A stretch of DNA of 64,000 nt from NCBI GenBank assembly GCA_964636225.1, contig CAZWQM010000002.1, forward strand, positions 1-64,000, read 5' to 3'. The first letter of the stretch is position 1. Each line of letters begins with the position of its first letter. Both the position numbers and the translations under genes were made by a program. Under the pieces are notes generated by a model. That model saw only the letters and a program-made list of their open reading frames with translations. It ran no database searches and was not told where the DNA came from. Below are positions 51,732-61,152 of the stretch, one piece after another. Origin of the DNA: UBA1858 sp964636225. Its GTDB lineage: Bacteria > Pseudomonadota > Gammaproteobacteria > UBA4575.

Positions 51732-53039
51732 GTGAATAAAGAATTTGCCAAGCGCCGAAAAAATCTCATGCGCATGATAGGTAACGATGCAATTGCGATT
51801 GTTCCGGCCTCCGAAGTCAAGATCCGTAATCGTGATGTGGAACATGATTACCGCCAGGACAGCGACTTTATGTATCTTACCGGGTTTAATGAACCTGAAG
51901 CAGTGGCAGTACTTGTCCCAGGTCGCACGCAGGCACAATTTATACTGTTTTGCCGCGAGCGTGATTTAAACATGGAAATCTGGAATGGTCGACGTGCGGG
52001 TCAGCAAGGCGCAATAGACTTATATGGCGCAGATGATGCGTTTCCGATTGGTGATATTGATGAAATTCTTCCAGGTATTCTGGAGCAAAGAGAACGTGTT
52101 TTTTACACCATGGGTGTTAATGCTGAGTTTGATCACCGTGTAATAGGCTGGGTAAATACCATTCGTGAACGTGGACGTGGTGGCGCGCATACGCCACACG
52201 AATTTGTTGCGCTGGATCATTTGTTACATGAATTGCGCTTATTTAAGTCCGGAGCAGAAATCGGGTATATGAAAAAAGCGGCTAAAGCCGCCATTTCGGG
52301 TCATCAGCGCGCAATGAAATATTGTCAGCCAGGACTGTATGAATATCAGATTGAAGCTGAGCTGTTATATGAATTTAAAAAGTCTGGCTGTGAGACGGCT
52401 TATCCCTCCATTGTTGGTGGCGGTGAAAATGGGTGTATTTTGCATTACACCGACAATAAAGATGTATTACAGGATGGTGATTTATTACTGATTGATGCCG
52501 GTGCGGAATATCAGGGTTATGCCAGTGATATAACACGAACATTTCCTGTTAATGGAGAATTTAGTAAACCACAGCTGGAATTATATAACCTAGTGCTGGA
52601 AGCCCAGCTGGCTGCCATCAAAGCCGTACAACCTGGCAATCAATGGAATGATCCACATGACGCGGCCGTTAAAGTATTAACTAAAGGAATGGTCAAGCTT
52701 GGCATCCTGAAAGGGCGTCCGGCACAGTTAATCAGAGATGGAAATTACAGACAGTTCTATATGCATAGAACCGGTCATTGGCTGGGTTTGGATGTGCATG
52801 ATGTGGGTGATTATAAAATTGAAGATCAATGGAGGCTGTTTGAACCCGGCATGGTATTAACCGTTGAGCCTGGGATATACATACCGGCAAAATCGTGTGG
52901 AGTACCTAAGAGGTATTGGGATATTGGAATACGAATTGAAGATGATGTACGAGTGACACACACTGGACATGAGGTGTTAACCCAGGCCCTGGTGAAAGAG
53001 GCGCACGAAATCGAAGCGTTTATGGCTTCTGAGAGATAG
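51732..53039 (+). CDS. pepP: Xaa-Pro aminopeptidase
   Basis: A 435-residue M24 metallopeptidase removing N-terminal residues before proline. The N-terminal domain has EVKIRNRDVEHDYRQDSDFMYLTGF (core YRQDSDFMYLTGF). The dinuclear metal ligands lie in LLIDAGAEYQGYASDITRTFP, the His of MHRTGHWLGLDVHD, LTVEPGIYIP and IRIEDDVRVT. The start is GTG at 51732, right after the ygfB stop. ubiH follows after 9 bp. Confidence 0.97.
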   Translation: MNKEFAKRRKNLMRMIGNDAIAIVPASEVKIRNRDVEHDYRQDSDFMYLTGFNEPEAVAVLVPGRTQAQFILFCRERDLNMEIWNGRRAGQQGAIDLYGADDAFPIGDIDEILPGILEQRERVFYTMGVNAEFDHRVIGWVNTIRERGRGGAHTPHEFVALDHLLHELRLFKSGAEIGYMKKAAKAAISGHQRAMKYCQPGLYEYQIEAELLYEFKKSGCETAYPSIVGGGENGCILHYTDNKDVLQDGDLLLIDAGAEYQGYASDITRTFPVNGEFSKPQLELYNLVLEAQLAAIKAVQPGNQWNDPHDAAVKVLTKGMVKLGILKGRPAQLIRDGNYRQFYMHRTGHWLGLDVHDVGDYKIEDQWRLFEPGMVLTVEPGIYIPAKSCGVPKRYWDIGIRIEDDVRVTHTGHEVLTQALVKEAHEIEAFMASER

Positions 53040-53048
53040 TTTTCCAGC

Positions 53049-54269
53049 ATGAGCGATGTAAATTCATCATACGATATAGTCATTGTGGGCGGTGGGCTGG
53101 TTGGCATGTCGCTGGCGATAGCACTGGCTAAAAGTCCCTGCTCGGTTTTGTTGCTTGAGCAAAACCAGGCAGCACCCGTACATGACAATGTACTCGATTT
53201 GCGCACCACAGGATTAACCCGAAGTTCAGAACAGGTCTTCAAGCAGTCCGGGATCTGGGGATTTCTCGCCACTGCGGCCACACCGATTGAAAAGCTGGAT
53301 ATATCAGAGCAAGGCAATTTTGGCGTTGCGCGCATTGATGCCAAGCAACATGGTGTTTCGCCTATTGGTTATATGATGCCTAATCATCACCTGACTAAAA
53401 CACTCAGTGAGCAGGTCTCGAAACAACCTAATGTGCGCGTCTTATCTCCTGCTGCATTAACTGCCGCTGAACAAATTGCAAATGGCTACCGCATAAAAAT
53501 AGACTATCAGGAAAAACAGTTCAGCATACAAACATCGTTACTGGTGGGATCCGATGGTGGTAATTCTAAAACCCGCACACTTCTGGGAATTGAGGTGAAG
53601 CAAAAAAGTTATCAGCAGCGCGCAATAATCACGAATGTGAAAACGCAGAAGCATCATCAAAATGTTGCATTTGAACGCTTCACTCAACATGGGCCGTTGG
53701 CCGTTTTGCCAGTACAAAATAATTGTTGTGCTCTGATATGGACGCAGTCCGAAGAGAATGCAGATCACTATTTGCAGATGAATGATCAAGAGTTTCTCAC
53801 TAGTTTGCAAAAAGCTTTTGGATATCGTCTGGGCAAATTTACTGAAGTGGGACAACGCAGTGCCTATCCATTATCTTCGACAACCAGCAACGAATTAACC
53901 ACCTCACATGCAGTTCTGATTGGAAATGCGGCCCAGACGGTGCACCCGGTGGCGGCACAGGGCCTTAACCTCGGATTGCGCGACGTAAATACCCTGGTAC
54001 ACATGTTGAAAGAGATTAACTATGACTCCCAACAATTTCCGCAAATGCTTTTGCAGTACCCGCAAAAGCGTCAGGCAGATCGGGATCATGTCATCAAAAT
54101 CACAGATGGATTAGTGAGAATATTTTCGCCTCAAGTATGGCCGGCAAAAATATTACGCAGCCTGGGTATGCGTTTAATCAGTAATGTTCCTCTCATGCAG
54201 CGTGGAATGCTTCGACGTAATATGGGATTGCGTTACTTACTCAGTAACAGGGTAGAAGAGAATGGTTAA
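53049..54269 (+). CDS. ubiH: 2-octaprenyl-6-methoxyphenol hydroxylase UbiH
   Basis: A 406-residue FAD monooxygenase of ubiquinone synthesis. The N-terminal dinucleotide fold is IVGGGLVGMSLAIALAKSP, the middle motif is LLVGSDGGNSKTRTLLGI, and the second FAD motif LIGNAAQTVHPVAAQGLNLGLRDV is of the UbiH type. It overlaps the second hydroxylase gene by 8 bp. Together with Coq7 and UbiI it covers the three ring hydroxylations. Confidence 0.94.
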   Translation: MSDVNSSYDIVIVGGGLVGMSLAIALAKSPCSVLLLEQNQAAPVHDNVLDLRTTGLTRSSEQVFKQSGIWGFLATAATPIEKLDISEQGNFGVARIDAKQHGVSPIGYMMPNHHLTKTLSEQVSKQPNVRVLSPAALTAAEQIANGYRIKIDYQEKQFSIQTSLLVGSDGGNSKTRTLLGIEVKQKSYQQRAIITNVKTQKHHQNVAFERFTQHGPLAVLPVQNNCCALIWTQSEENADHYLQMNDQEFLTSLQKAFGYRLGKFTEVGQRSAYPLSSTTSNELTTSHAVLIGNAAQTVHPVAAQGLNLGLRDVNTLVHMLKEINYDSQQFPQMLLQYPQKRQADRDHVIKITDGLVRIFSPQVWPAKILRSLGMRLISNVPLMQRGMLRRNMGLRYLLSNRVEENG

Positions 54270-55449
54270 TGCCGTAACAGATTTTGATGTCATCGTAGTT
54301 GGTGGTGGCGTAGTAGGACTCACTGCAGTATGTAAACTGGCTCAGCAATTCCCTCGTGTAGCCTTAATCGACAATACCGAGCAGAAAGCCTGGAATCCCG
54401 AGTCGGCCTATACTCTACGAGTCAGTGCGATTAATCTCGCCAGCATCGAGCTATTCACGCGAATTGATGTGTGGCGTGATGTATGCGCCATGCGATTTTG
54501 TCCGTATCGAGCAATGCATGTGTGGGAGCCGGAGGGAGATACTCAAATAAATTTCCATGCACGGGAAACAACGCACGCTTCATTAGGGGCTATCGTTGAG
54601 AATCAGGTATTACTCACGGCACTAAACGCTGCAGTAGGTGTGAATGAGAATATCCATCGCTTTGATAACAATGCCCTTAAAGAGCTTTCAGCGATCTCAA
54701 ATACCTCAATGTTGGTGGAATTGACTGGCGGTGAGCGGTTGACTGGGCAACTGATTGTTGGTTCCGATGGTCAACACTCCAAAGTGCGCGAATGTATAGG
54801 TTCCGGTTTTACAACGACGCCGTATCAACAGTTGGGTTTGGTATGTACCGTGAAGACCGAGCTGAATCACCAGAATACCGCCTGGCAATGTTTCACCGAA
54901 GAAGGTCCTCTGGCATTGTTGCCTTTGGATGATCACGTCTGTTCGGTTGTATGGAGTGTGTCTGAGGAAAAATCCCGGCAGTTGCTGTGTTTGGAAGAAG
55001 CGGAATTTAACCGGCAGTTAGCTGAGGCCTCAGAATTCAAACTGGGAGAGCTAACCCTGATTTCCGAGCGTAAATCATTCCCTTTGCAGGGCGCTCAGGC
55101 GACCCAATACATTGATCACCGGGTAGTGTTGATCGGGGATGCTGCTCATACAATACATCCACTCGCAGGGTTAGGGCTTAATCTGGGGCTTGCGGATGTG
55201 GCGTATTTAAGTGATTTACTGCAAAAGACAAATCGTCCTTTGGGGAGTAAGCGAATATTGCGCCAATATGAGCGTGCGCGCAAAAGTGAAAATATGCTTA
55301 TGCAACGCAGTATGGAACTGATTGACAGTTTATTTCGCGAGCAGCGTCCTTTGATTAAACAGATTCGTACATTTGGAGTGAAAGGGACTGATAAAGCATT
55401 GCCTTTGAAACTGATGTTTATGCGTCATGCTCTAGGTGTACCCTTGTAG
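54262..55449 (+). CDS. ubiI: UbiI/VisC-type FAD hydroxylase
   Basis: A 395-residue paralogue of UbiH. VVGGGVVGLTAVCKLAQQFP, IVGSDGQHSKVRECIGSG, and LIGDAAHTIHPLAGLGLNLGLADV are the three FAD-family motifs. The place right after ubiH fits UbiI (C5 hydroxylase, formerly VisC), although UbiL or UbiM-type relatives cannot be excluded by eye. It is the last gene of the ygfB-pepP-ubiH-ubiI operon. Confidence 0.88.
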   Translation: MVNAVTDFDVIVVGGGVVGLTAVCKLAQQFPRVALIDNTEQKAWNPESAYTLRVSAINLASIELFTRIDVWRDVCAMRFCPYRAMHVWEPEGDTQINFHARETTHASLGAIVENQVLLTALNAAVGVNENIHRFDNNALKELSAISNTSMLVELTGGERLTGQLIVGSDGQHSKVRECIGSGFTTTPYQQLGLVCTVKTELNHQNTAWQCFTEEGPLALLPLDDHVCSVVWSVSEEKSRQLLCLEEAEFNRQLAEASEFKLGELTLISERKSFPLQGAQATQYIDHRVVLIGDAAHTIHPLAGLGLNLGLADVAYLSDLLQKTNRPLGSKRILRQYERARKSENMLMQRSMELIDSLFREQRPLIKQIRTFGVKGTDKALPLKLMFMRHALGVPL

Positions 55450-55558
55450 AATTATCTCTGATTGAGTGTTCGCTAGAATCATTTGGGCAGAATCGGTTAG
55501 AATCGGCAGCCATCAAAACTCCTGTATATTCAAATTCTATACACTTTTAGGAAATTAC

Positions 55559-55792
55559 ATGAAAGAAATAAAAACCATCGGCGAAAATAAAATTTTTGAG
55601 AAAAAGTCTGGTCGTTATGCCGTAAAAGGTGCCGATAAGAAATATATTAACGGTGACGCTAAAGCAAAAATATTAGCCGAGGCCGGTTTGGTGACTATTC
55701 CGGAGCCGAAAGCAGCGCCCGTTGAAGAGGAATCAGAAGAAAACACCGTAGAGAATGCCGAGAGTGGTGAAGAGTCGGCGACAGAAGAATAG
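55559..55792 (+). CDS. Small hypothetical protein, basic head and acidic tail
   Basis: A 77-residue protein: the first ~45 residues are Lys-rich and structured-looking (IFEKKSGRYAVKGADKKYIN), then a Pro/Ala hinge and a very acidic tail (EEESEENTVENAESGEESAT). AGGAAAT precedes the ATG at 55559. I do not recognise a named family. The charge split suggests a nucleic-acid- or protein-binding accessory factor, but that is a guess. It precedes ppiC by 42 bp. Confidence 0.65.
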   Translation: MKEIKTIGENKIFEKKSGRYAVKGADKKYINGDAKAKILAEAGLVTIPEPKAAPVEEESEENTVENAESGEESATEE

Positions 55793-55834
55793 CTAATATT
55801 AACTTATCCAGAAAAACATAATCCGAGAAATACT

Positions 55835-56116
55835 ATGGCAAAAGCATCCGCAAGACATATTCTGGTCGATACGGAACAACAATGTAACGAACTGAAACAG
55901 CAAATCGCCACCGGAACCGATTTTTCCGAGGTGGCAAAACAGCACTCAAAATGTCCTTCTGGCACCTCAGGAGGCGATTTGGGTGAGTTTGGTCCAGGCA
56001 TGATGGTCAAAGAATTTGACGAGGTGGTATTTAGTGCCCCTTTATATGAAGTACAGGGTCCGGTAAAAACCCAGTTTGGTTTTCATTTGCTGGAAGTGAC
56101 GGCTCGTACAGACTAG
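55835..56116 (+). CDS. ppiC: Parvulin-type peptidyl-prolyl isomerase
   Basis: A 93-residue single-domain parvulin without signal peptide, thus cytoplasmic. ASARHILVDTEQQCNELKQQI, FSEVAKQHSKCPSGTSGGDLGEFGPGMMVKEFDEVVF (core SKCPSGTSGGDLGEFGPG) and VKTQFGFHLLEVT hold the conserved His pair, Cys and Phe/Met pocket. It matches E. coli PpiC in size. Confidence 0.95.
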   Translation: MAKASARHILVDTEQQCNELKQQIATGTDFSEVAKQHSKCPSGTSGGDLGEFGPGMMVKEFDEVVFSAPLYEVQGPVKTQFGFHLLEVTARTD

Positions 56117-56147
56117 TCGAACCACTTCTCCCGCGCAGGCGAGAAGC

Positions 56148-56870
56148 TTATATTCGCTGCCCTCGAATAAAGTTTTGCGCCTGACTCGATTGTGGTTGAA
56201 GAAAAAATATATCCGCAGAGGATTGTTCAATCACTTTGCCTGAATCGATAAACACAATTTCATCCGCAAGTCTCTTGGCTTGAGCAAGGTCATGAGTGGT
56301 CATAATGACTTTGGTTCCTGACTGTTTGAATTGTTGAATAATATCCTCAAAGCCTTGCACGGATGGGGGGTCCAGTGCCACAGTTGGCTCATCCAGTAGC
56401 ACAATACTGGGTTCAAGTACCCAGGCTCTGGCTAAAGATAGCTTCTGCAGCTCTCCGCCTGAAAGAGAATGTGTGTTTCTACTGACAAAGTTGGTCAGCC
56501 CGCATGTTTCCAGAGCATGCAGTGATCGTGATTTATGTTGCTTGGCGGGAATTCCGGCAACCCTTAAAACAAACTCAATATTGTATAGCACGCTCTGTTG
56601 AAAAAATGTGGGCTTTTGCAATAAAAAAGTACGCCAAAACTGATTTGGGGAAGGCGTATGATTATTCCATTTAATGGTTCCTGAACTGGGCAGGATGACA
56701 CCATGTAATAATTTTAAAAGCAGGCTTTTCCCTGCGCCATTATGACCCAGGATAATAGTTGTTCCAGTTGAACATATCTTCAGATCGATATCCCTGATGA
56801 GCGTGATTCCATTCACTTCATAGCAGACTTTTTCAAGCTGTAATGGCAATGATTGACTGGAAGAAAGCAT
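56148..56870 (-). CDS. tupC: ABC transporter ATPase, tungstate type (TupC-like)
   Basis: A 240-residue ABC ATPase. Walker A is GHNGAGKSLLLKLL (about residues 39-52), the signature is LSGGELQKLSLARAW, Walker B is IVLLDEPTVALDP, and the switch His is in TTHDLAQAKRLADE. It is paired with a TupB-type permease 9 bp upstream. The substrate (tungstate, perhaps molybdate) is inferred from the permease. No binding protein gene is present. Confidence 0.85.
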   Translation of the reverse strand: MLSSSQSLPLQLEKVCYEVNGITLIRDIDLKICSTGTTIILGHNGAGKSLLLKLLHGVILPSSGTIKWNNHTPSPNQFWRTFLLQKPTFFQQSVLYNIEFVLRVAGIPAKQHKSRSLHALETCGLTNFVSRNTHSLSGGELQKLSLARAWVLEPSIVLLDEPTVALDPPSVQGFEDIIQQFKQSGTKVIMTTHDLAQAKRLADEIVFIDSGKVIEQSSADIFFLQPQSSQAQNFIRGQRI

Positions 56871-56879
56871 GTTAAAGAT

Positions 56880-57575
56880 TTATATCGTTTGTGTTTTTCG
56901 AAATACAATCATCAGGCTGGAAATGGCAAACGATATAATTAATAAAATCATACCCAGCGCCATCGCCAGTTCCAAATTGCCTTTACTGGTTTCCAGAGCA
57001 ATAGTGGTAGTCATCACACGAGTCACGTGATTGATATTGCCCCCCACGATTAATACTGCGCCCACTTCTGCGGAAGCACGTCCAAAACCCGCCAAAACAG
57101 TGGTAAACAAGCTGCTACGAGCATCATACATCAGGGGTCTTAAGGTTAGGTATGTGGCTGCCCCCAGTGCCTTGAATTGCAAGGCGTGCTGATTAAATAA
57201 GTCATCAATCGTCTGCTGGGTTAGAGAGGCAATAATCGGGATGACTAAAATGGTCTGTGCAAGAATCATGGCGCTGGAACTGAAAAGAAGCTGCAGATTT
57301 CCCAGTGGGCCGGAGTGGGACAATAGTAAATATAATCCCAAGCCTACAACAACAGGAGGTAGTCCCATCATGGCATTGAGGATGGCTATGATCAAATCCC
57401 GTCCCTTGAAGCGATAAGCACCCAATACGGTGCCTATCGGTATGGATATCAGGGAAGCGATAATGACAGCGGTAATACTCACTTTGAGCGACAGCAGCAC
57501 AATTTCCACCAGCTCAGGCTCAAGAGTGTAGATTAACTTTATGGCCGTAATAAATATGCCTTGATCATCATGCAT
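56880..57575 (-). CDS. tupB: ABC transporter permease, tungstate type (TupB-like)
   Basis: A 231-residue inner-membrane permease with about five or six helices. The EAA-like coupling loop reads HALQFKALGAATYLTLRPLM and is followed by AGFGRASAEVGAVLIVGGNI, the typical motif of TupB/WtpB permeases. SIPIGTVLGAYRFKGRDLI and MMGLPPVVVGLGLYLLLS lie in the first half. tupA, which would encode the periplasmic tungstate-binding protein, is missing on both sides; a copper chaperone gene sits upstream instead. Confidence 0.87.
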   Translation of the reverse strand: MHDDQGIFITAIKLIYTLEPELVEIVLLSLKVSITAVIIASLISIPIGTVLGAYRFKGRDLIIAILNAMMGLPPVVVGLGLYLLLSHSGPLGNLQLLFSSSAMILAQTILVIPIIASLTQQTIDDLFNQHALQFKALGAATYLTLRPLMYDARSSLFTTVLAGFGRASAEVGAVLIVGGNINHVTRVMTTTIALETSKGNLELAMALGMILLIISFAISSLMIVFRKTQTI

Positions 57576-57611
57576 GGGTGTTAAAAAATTGGCTTGTGCT
57601 TAGGGTATTTG

Positions 57612-58055
57612 TTAATACTGCGCTTTTTTTACCGGGACGGTAGTGTTGATAATCTGATTGTTGCTGAAGACTAAATTGATACTGGCGGTATCACCCTCTT
57701 TCAATGCACGGTTTGGCTTAAACATCATTAAGTGATAATCACCGGGTTTTAATTCAATAGAACTCTGCGCAGCCATATGAAGGTGTAACTGCGGGATCAT
57801 TTTATAAACACCATCTTCATCCACGCTGCGATGAAATTCTATTGCTTTAAATTCCGGGCTATTGGCGCTTTGAAGGATAACTTCTTTATTTGAGTGATTG
57901 GTGATGCGCATGTAGCCTGCCATAGCGGTGGCACCTGGTGGTGCTTCACGGATCCAGGCATTCTCAATTTGAAAAGCGTCTTCTGCCTGTTGTTGGCAGG
58001 CAGACAGTAACAGGGCCGGTATAAGGCAGATGCGGAAAAGGTGGAAAATACGCAT
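57612..58055 (-). CDS. PCuAC-family periplasmic copper chaperone (lipoprotein)
   Basis: A 147-residue protein with a lipoprotein signal (LIPALLLSAC, lipid on the Cys). The copper motif H-x10-M-x21-H-x-M is complete: the His in EFHRS, the Met in VYKMI, and HLM in DYHLMMF, with exactly 10 and 21 residues between. PCuAC proteins deliver Cu(I) to the Cu-A site of cytochrome oxidase. It is 36 bp upstream of tupB and on the same strand. Confidence 0.92.
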   Translation of the reverse strand: MRIFHLFRICLIPALLLSACQQQAEDAFQIENAWIREAPPGATAMAGYMRITNHSNKEVILQSANSPEFKAIEFHRSVDEDGVYKMIPQLHLHMAAQSSIELKPGDYHLMMFKPNRALKEGDTASINLVFSNNQIINTTVPVKKAQY

Positions 58056-58135
58056 AGTTATTTTGTTCAGTTACGGGAAGGGCTGTATTATATCACCACT
58101 GCACACTTATCGGATCGATAAGGCTGATTTAAATT

Positions 58136-58519
58136 ATGACGTCAAATACATCAGACAGGATTTATACTCAAAGCCACGTATGGCTTGTTAAAGAAAGTGA
58201 AAACCAGTTTATCCTCGGCATAACGGAGTACGCGCAGGAACAGCTGGGAGATATCGTATTTGTGGATTTGCCCAGTCTGGGAACTCAAGTACGTGCGGGT
58301 GAAGCCTGTCTGGTAGTGGAATCTGTCAAATCTGCCTCGGATGTTATTTTTCCTGTGCAGGGCGAAATTATGGCAGTCAATGATCAACTGGTTGATGAGC
58401 CTGAACTTATTAATGAATCACCCTACGAAAAAGGTTGGATTGCAAAAGTTAGAGTAGATGCAGACTATGTTATTGAGGGTAAAATGACACTGCATGAGTA
58501 TAATAAGCAACTGGATTAA
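58136..58519 (+). CDS. gcvH: Glycine cleavage system H protein
   Basis: A 127-residue lipoyl carrier protein. The lipoylated lysine is K65 in VESVKSASDVIFPVQGEI; the N-terminal SHVWLVKE and LGITEYAQEQLGDIVFVDLP are standard. It shuttles the aminomethyl group between GcvP and GcvT, but neither is in the window. A role in lipoate handling is possible for such lone copies. A short inverted repeat lies 14 bp before the start. Confidence 0.95.
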   Translation: MTSNTSDRIYTQSHVWLVKESENQFILGITEYAQEQLGDIVFVDLPSLGTQVRAGEACLVVESVKSASDVIFPVQGEIMAVNDQLVDEPELINESPYEKGWIAKVRVDADYVIEGKMTLHEYNKQLD

Positions 58520-58578
58520 TAAGTGCTGCAAATGCACTGGTGTAGCAGAGTATTACTAATTTAACTTCGGGAGAGTCA

Positions 58579-59079
58579 ATGGCCACTATTACGCTGCAAG
58601 GAAATGAAGTTCATACGAATGGTGATTTACCATCCATGGGAAATAAGTCACCGGATTTTCTTTTGGTGAATAAAGACCTTAAAAATATCAAACTGAATGA
58701 ATTTTATGGAAAGAAAAAGTTACTGAGCATTGTTCCCAGTCTGGATACTCCGGTATGTGCAATCTCTACCAAAAAATTCTCTGAATTTGCGGCTCAGCGA
58801 GATGATGTTGTGGTGCTGATTATTTCGGCGGATCTTCCTTTTGCCATGTCAAGGTTCTGTAATAGTGAAAGCGTTGAAAATGTTATTACACTGTCAATGA
58901 TGCGTAATAAGGACTTTGCCCGCGATTACGGTATATTAATTCAGGACGGTCCGTTAGAAGGTATTTCAGCGCGTGCGGTGGTGGTTCTGGATGCCGATAA
59001 CGATGTGATATATAGCGAACTGGTCAGTGAAATCTCGGATGAACCCGATTATCAGGCCGCACTTGACGCGCTAGCCTAA
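58579..59079 (+). CDS. tpx: Thiol peroxidase Tpx
   Basis: A 166-residue atypical 2-Cys peroxiredoxin. The peroxidatic Cys is C60 in PSLDTPVCAISTKKF and the resolving Cys is C94 in SRFCNSESVENVITLS. It reduces hydrogen peroxide and alkyl hydroperoxides using thioredoxin. A GGGAG ribosome-binding site precedes the ATG. Its 3' end overlaps the convergent DUF255 gene by 9 bp. Confidence 0.96.
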   Translation: MATITLQGNEVHTNGDLPSMGNKSPDFLLVNKDLKNIKLNEFYGKKKLLSIVPSLDTPVCAISTKKFSEFAAQRDDVVVLIISADLPFAMSRFCNSESVENVITLSMMRNKDFARDYGILIQDGPLEGISARAVVVLDADNDVIYSELVSEISDEPDYQAALDALA

Positions 59080-61152
59080 TATGTCGGTTTGACTTTTACC
59101 ACCAAGTTGTCGAAGTAACTGCGACAGGTTATTAATCGGTGCCTGGCAATGAGTGCCGTGACATAGATATGCATGTGTCTGTTCGCCAACAGAAAATTTA
59201 CTTTGTAGTGCTGCAGGTAAATTTTGTATTTCATCTGGAATGGCTAAACATAGGCTGCGTGGATTAAATTCCTGCTGACAGCGTTTATGCCAGTGGTTTA
59301 CTTGTTCTGTGTTGCCACGAATAATTACAACCAGTGGTGGGTGATTTGATTCTTCGCTGACACGCAGTAATGAGGTATGTGCCATCGGTGTGGTGCTTAT
59401 CGACTGGCTGGCATAGGCAAGTGTGCGTTCAGCGGCTTCCAGATATCTCGGTTCAGAAAGCATAAAGCCCAGTCGAAGCAGGGCATGTGCTGCGATACCA
59501 TTTCCGGAAGGCGTGACTTCATCAGAAATGACTTTGGGTCTCTGTATTAATGACTCGTGGTCATTTGCGGTGAAATAAAAGCCCCCTTGCACGTTATCTT
59601 CAAACTGAGCCAGTAATATTTCAGCCAGTTCAATAGCAAACTGTAAATAATCATTATTCCAGCGGGACTGTAAATATTCCAGAATGCTATCCAGCAGAAA
59701 AGCATAATCGTCCAAATAGGCATTCAGATGAGCCTTGCCATCTTTGTAACTGGCATACAGGCGACCATTCTGGAACATGTGTTGAAATATAAATTGAAGC
59801 GCCTGCTGTGCCGAGTCCAGATAATGTTCGCTATCAAACACGCGACTTGCATTGACCATACCTTTAATGGTTAATGCATTCCAGCTGGTGAGTATTTTGT
59901 CATCTATGGCGGGCGCGACCCGAGTTTTTCGGTGTTCGTATAATTTCTTGCGGGCCTGTTGCCAAAGGGAGATGCAATCCTGTGGGTCGATGGACAATGT
60001 CTCGGCGCATTCTTCCAGCGTGGTGAATTCATGCAAATGATATTTGTCTTCAAAATTGGGTCCACGATCAATACCAAAGCGCAATTTGACCAATGCATAT
60101 TCCTGATCGGAAAGCAGTGACTCAAGTTGTTCCTGCTGCCAAACGTAGTAGCGACCTTCTTCACCTTCAGAGTCTGCATCAATTGAAGAATAGTATCCTC
60201 CCTCGGTGGACTGCATTTCCTGAATTAACCAATCGGCTGTTTGCGTCGCAGCGGTTCTAAAACGCGGTTCACTCGTGGCATGGAATGCAAGGCTATACAA
60301 ATGCACTAGTGGACCATTGTCGTAAAGCATTTTCTCGAAATGAGGAATCATCCAGTAATCGTCAACCGAGTAACGGCTAAACCCTCCATTCACATGATCA
60401 AACAAGCCGCCTGACGCCATTTTATTTAATGTAAATACGGCCGGATGTAACGCTTGCGAATCCTCTTTGCCTAACTGTTTGCTCAGATACCAGTAACGTA
60501 AAAGAAATTCCATACCAGTGGAGTGGGGGAACTTTGGGGCTTTGCTGAATCCACCATGTTGAGCGTCAAACGCATCCAGCAACTGATCCTTTGCGGCTTT
60601 GATAATACTGTTATCTAAACTCACCGGTGTATGATCTGGATGGTAAATATTTTTTAATACATTCTGTAAAGACTGGTTCTGTCGGGTAATTTCTTTCGAT
60701 TTGTTTTGATAAGCGGTTGCCACATGCTGCAGCAGATCTTTAAACGCAGGTAAACCGTGACGTGCTTTTTCGGGGAAATAAGTGCCCCCGAAAAAAGGGA
60801 TCTGGTCATTGGGTGTCAAAAACATGGTTAACGGCCAGCCGCCGGTACGTTGTGTAAGAAGAAACTGCGAAGTTTGATATATCTTATCTAGGTCCGGACG
60901 TTCTTCCCGGTCGACTTTAATGTTAATGAATAGCTCATTCATCATTTCAGCGGTTTGCTCATCTTCAAACGACTCATGCGCCATCACATGGCACCAGTGA
61001 CACGCGGAGTAGCCAATCGATAATAATATAGGCTTATTTTCACGCTGGGCTTTCTGCAATGCTTCAGGTCCCCAAGGGTACCACTCAACAGGATTGTCAG
61101 CATGTTGAAGTAAGTAAGGACTGGTTTCGTTGATTAGATGATTTTTCGACAT
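59071..61152 (-). CDS. Thioredoxin-domain / DUF255 (YyaL-like) protein
   Basis: A 693-residue protein. The N-terminal thioredoxin-like domain begins NETSPYLLQHADNPVEWYPW and has the CHWCH motif at residues 51-55, followed by INIKVDREERPDLDKIY. The rest is an (alpha/alpha)6-barrel-like region (GGFSKAPKFPHS, VDDYWMIPHFEKMLYDNGPL) like that of glycosidases and epimerases. The family (YyaL, spermatogenesis-associated 20) has no known reaction. Confidence 0.93.
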   Translation of the reverse strand: MSKNHLINETSPYLLQHADNPVEWYPWGPEALQKAQRENKPILLSIGYSACHWCHVMAHESFEDEQTAEMMNELFINIKVDREERPDLDKIYQTSQFLLTQRTGGWPLTMFLTPNDQIPFFGGTYFPEKARHGLPAFKDLLQHVATAYQNKSKEITRQNQSLQNVLKNIYHPDHTPVSLDNSIIKAAKDQLLDAFDAQHGGFSKAPKFPHSTGMEFLLRYWYLSKQLGKEDSQALHPAVFTLNKMASGGLFDHVNGGFSRYSVDDYWMIPHFEKMLYDNGPLVHLYSLAFHATSEPRFRTAATQTADWLIQEMQSTEGGYYSSIDADSEGEEGRYYVWQQEQLESLLSDQEYALVKLRFGIDRGPNFEDKYHLHEFTTLEECAETLSIDPQDCISLWQQARKKLYEHRKTRVAPAIDDKILTSWNALTIKGMVNASRVFDSEHYLDSAQQALQFIFQHMFQNGRLYASYKDGKAHLNAYLDDYAFLLDSILEYLQSRWNNDYLQFAIELAEILLAQFEDNVQGGFYFTANDHESLIQRPKVISDEVTPSGNGIAAHALLRLGFMLSEPRYLEAAERTLAYASQSISTTPMAHTSLLRVSEESNHPPLVVIIRGNTEQVNHWHKRCQQEFNPRSLCLAIPDEIQNLPAALQSKFSVGEQTHAYLCHGTHCQAPINNLSQLLRQLGGKSQTDILG

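Noticed and set aside
58056..58135. Glycine riboswitch before gcvH.
   Set aside because: The interval of 80 bp is too short and lacks the conserved tandem aptamer sequence.
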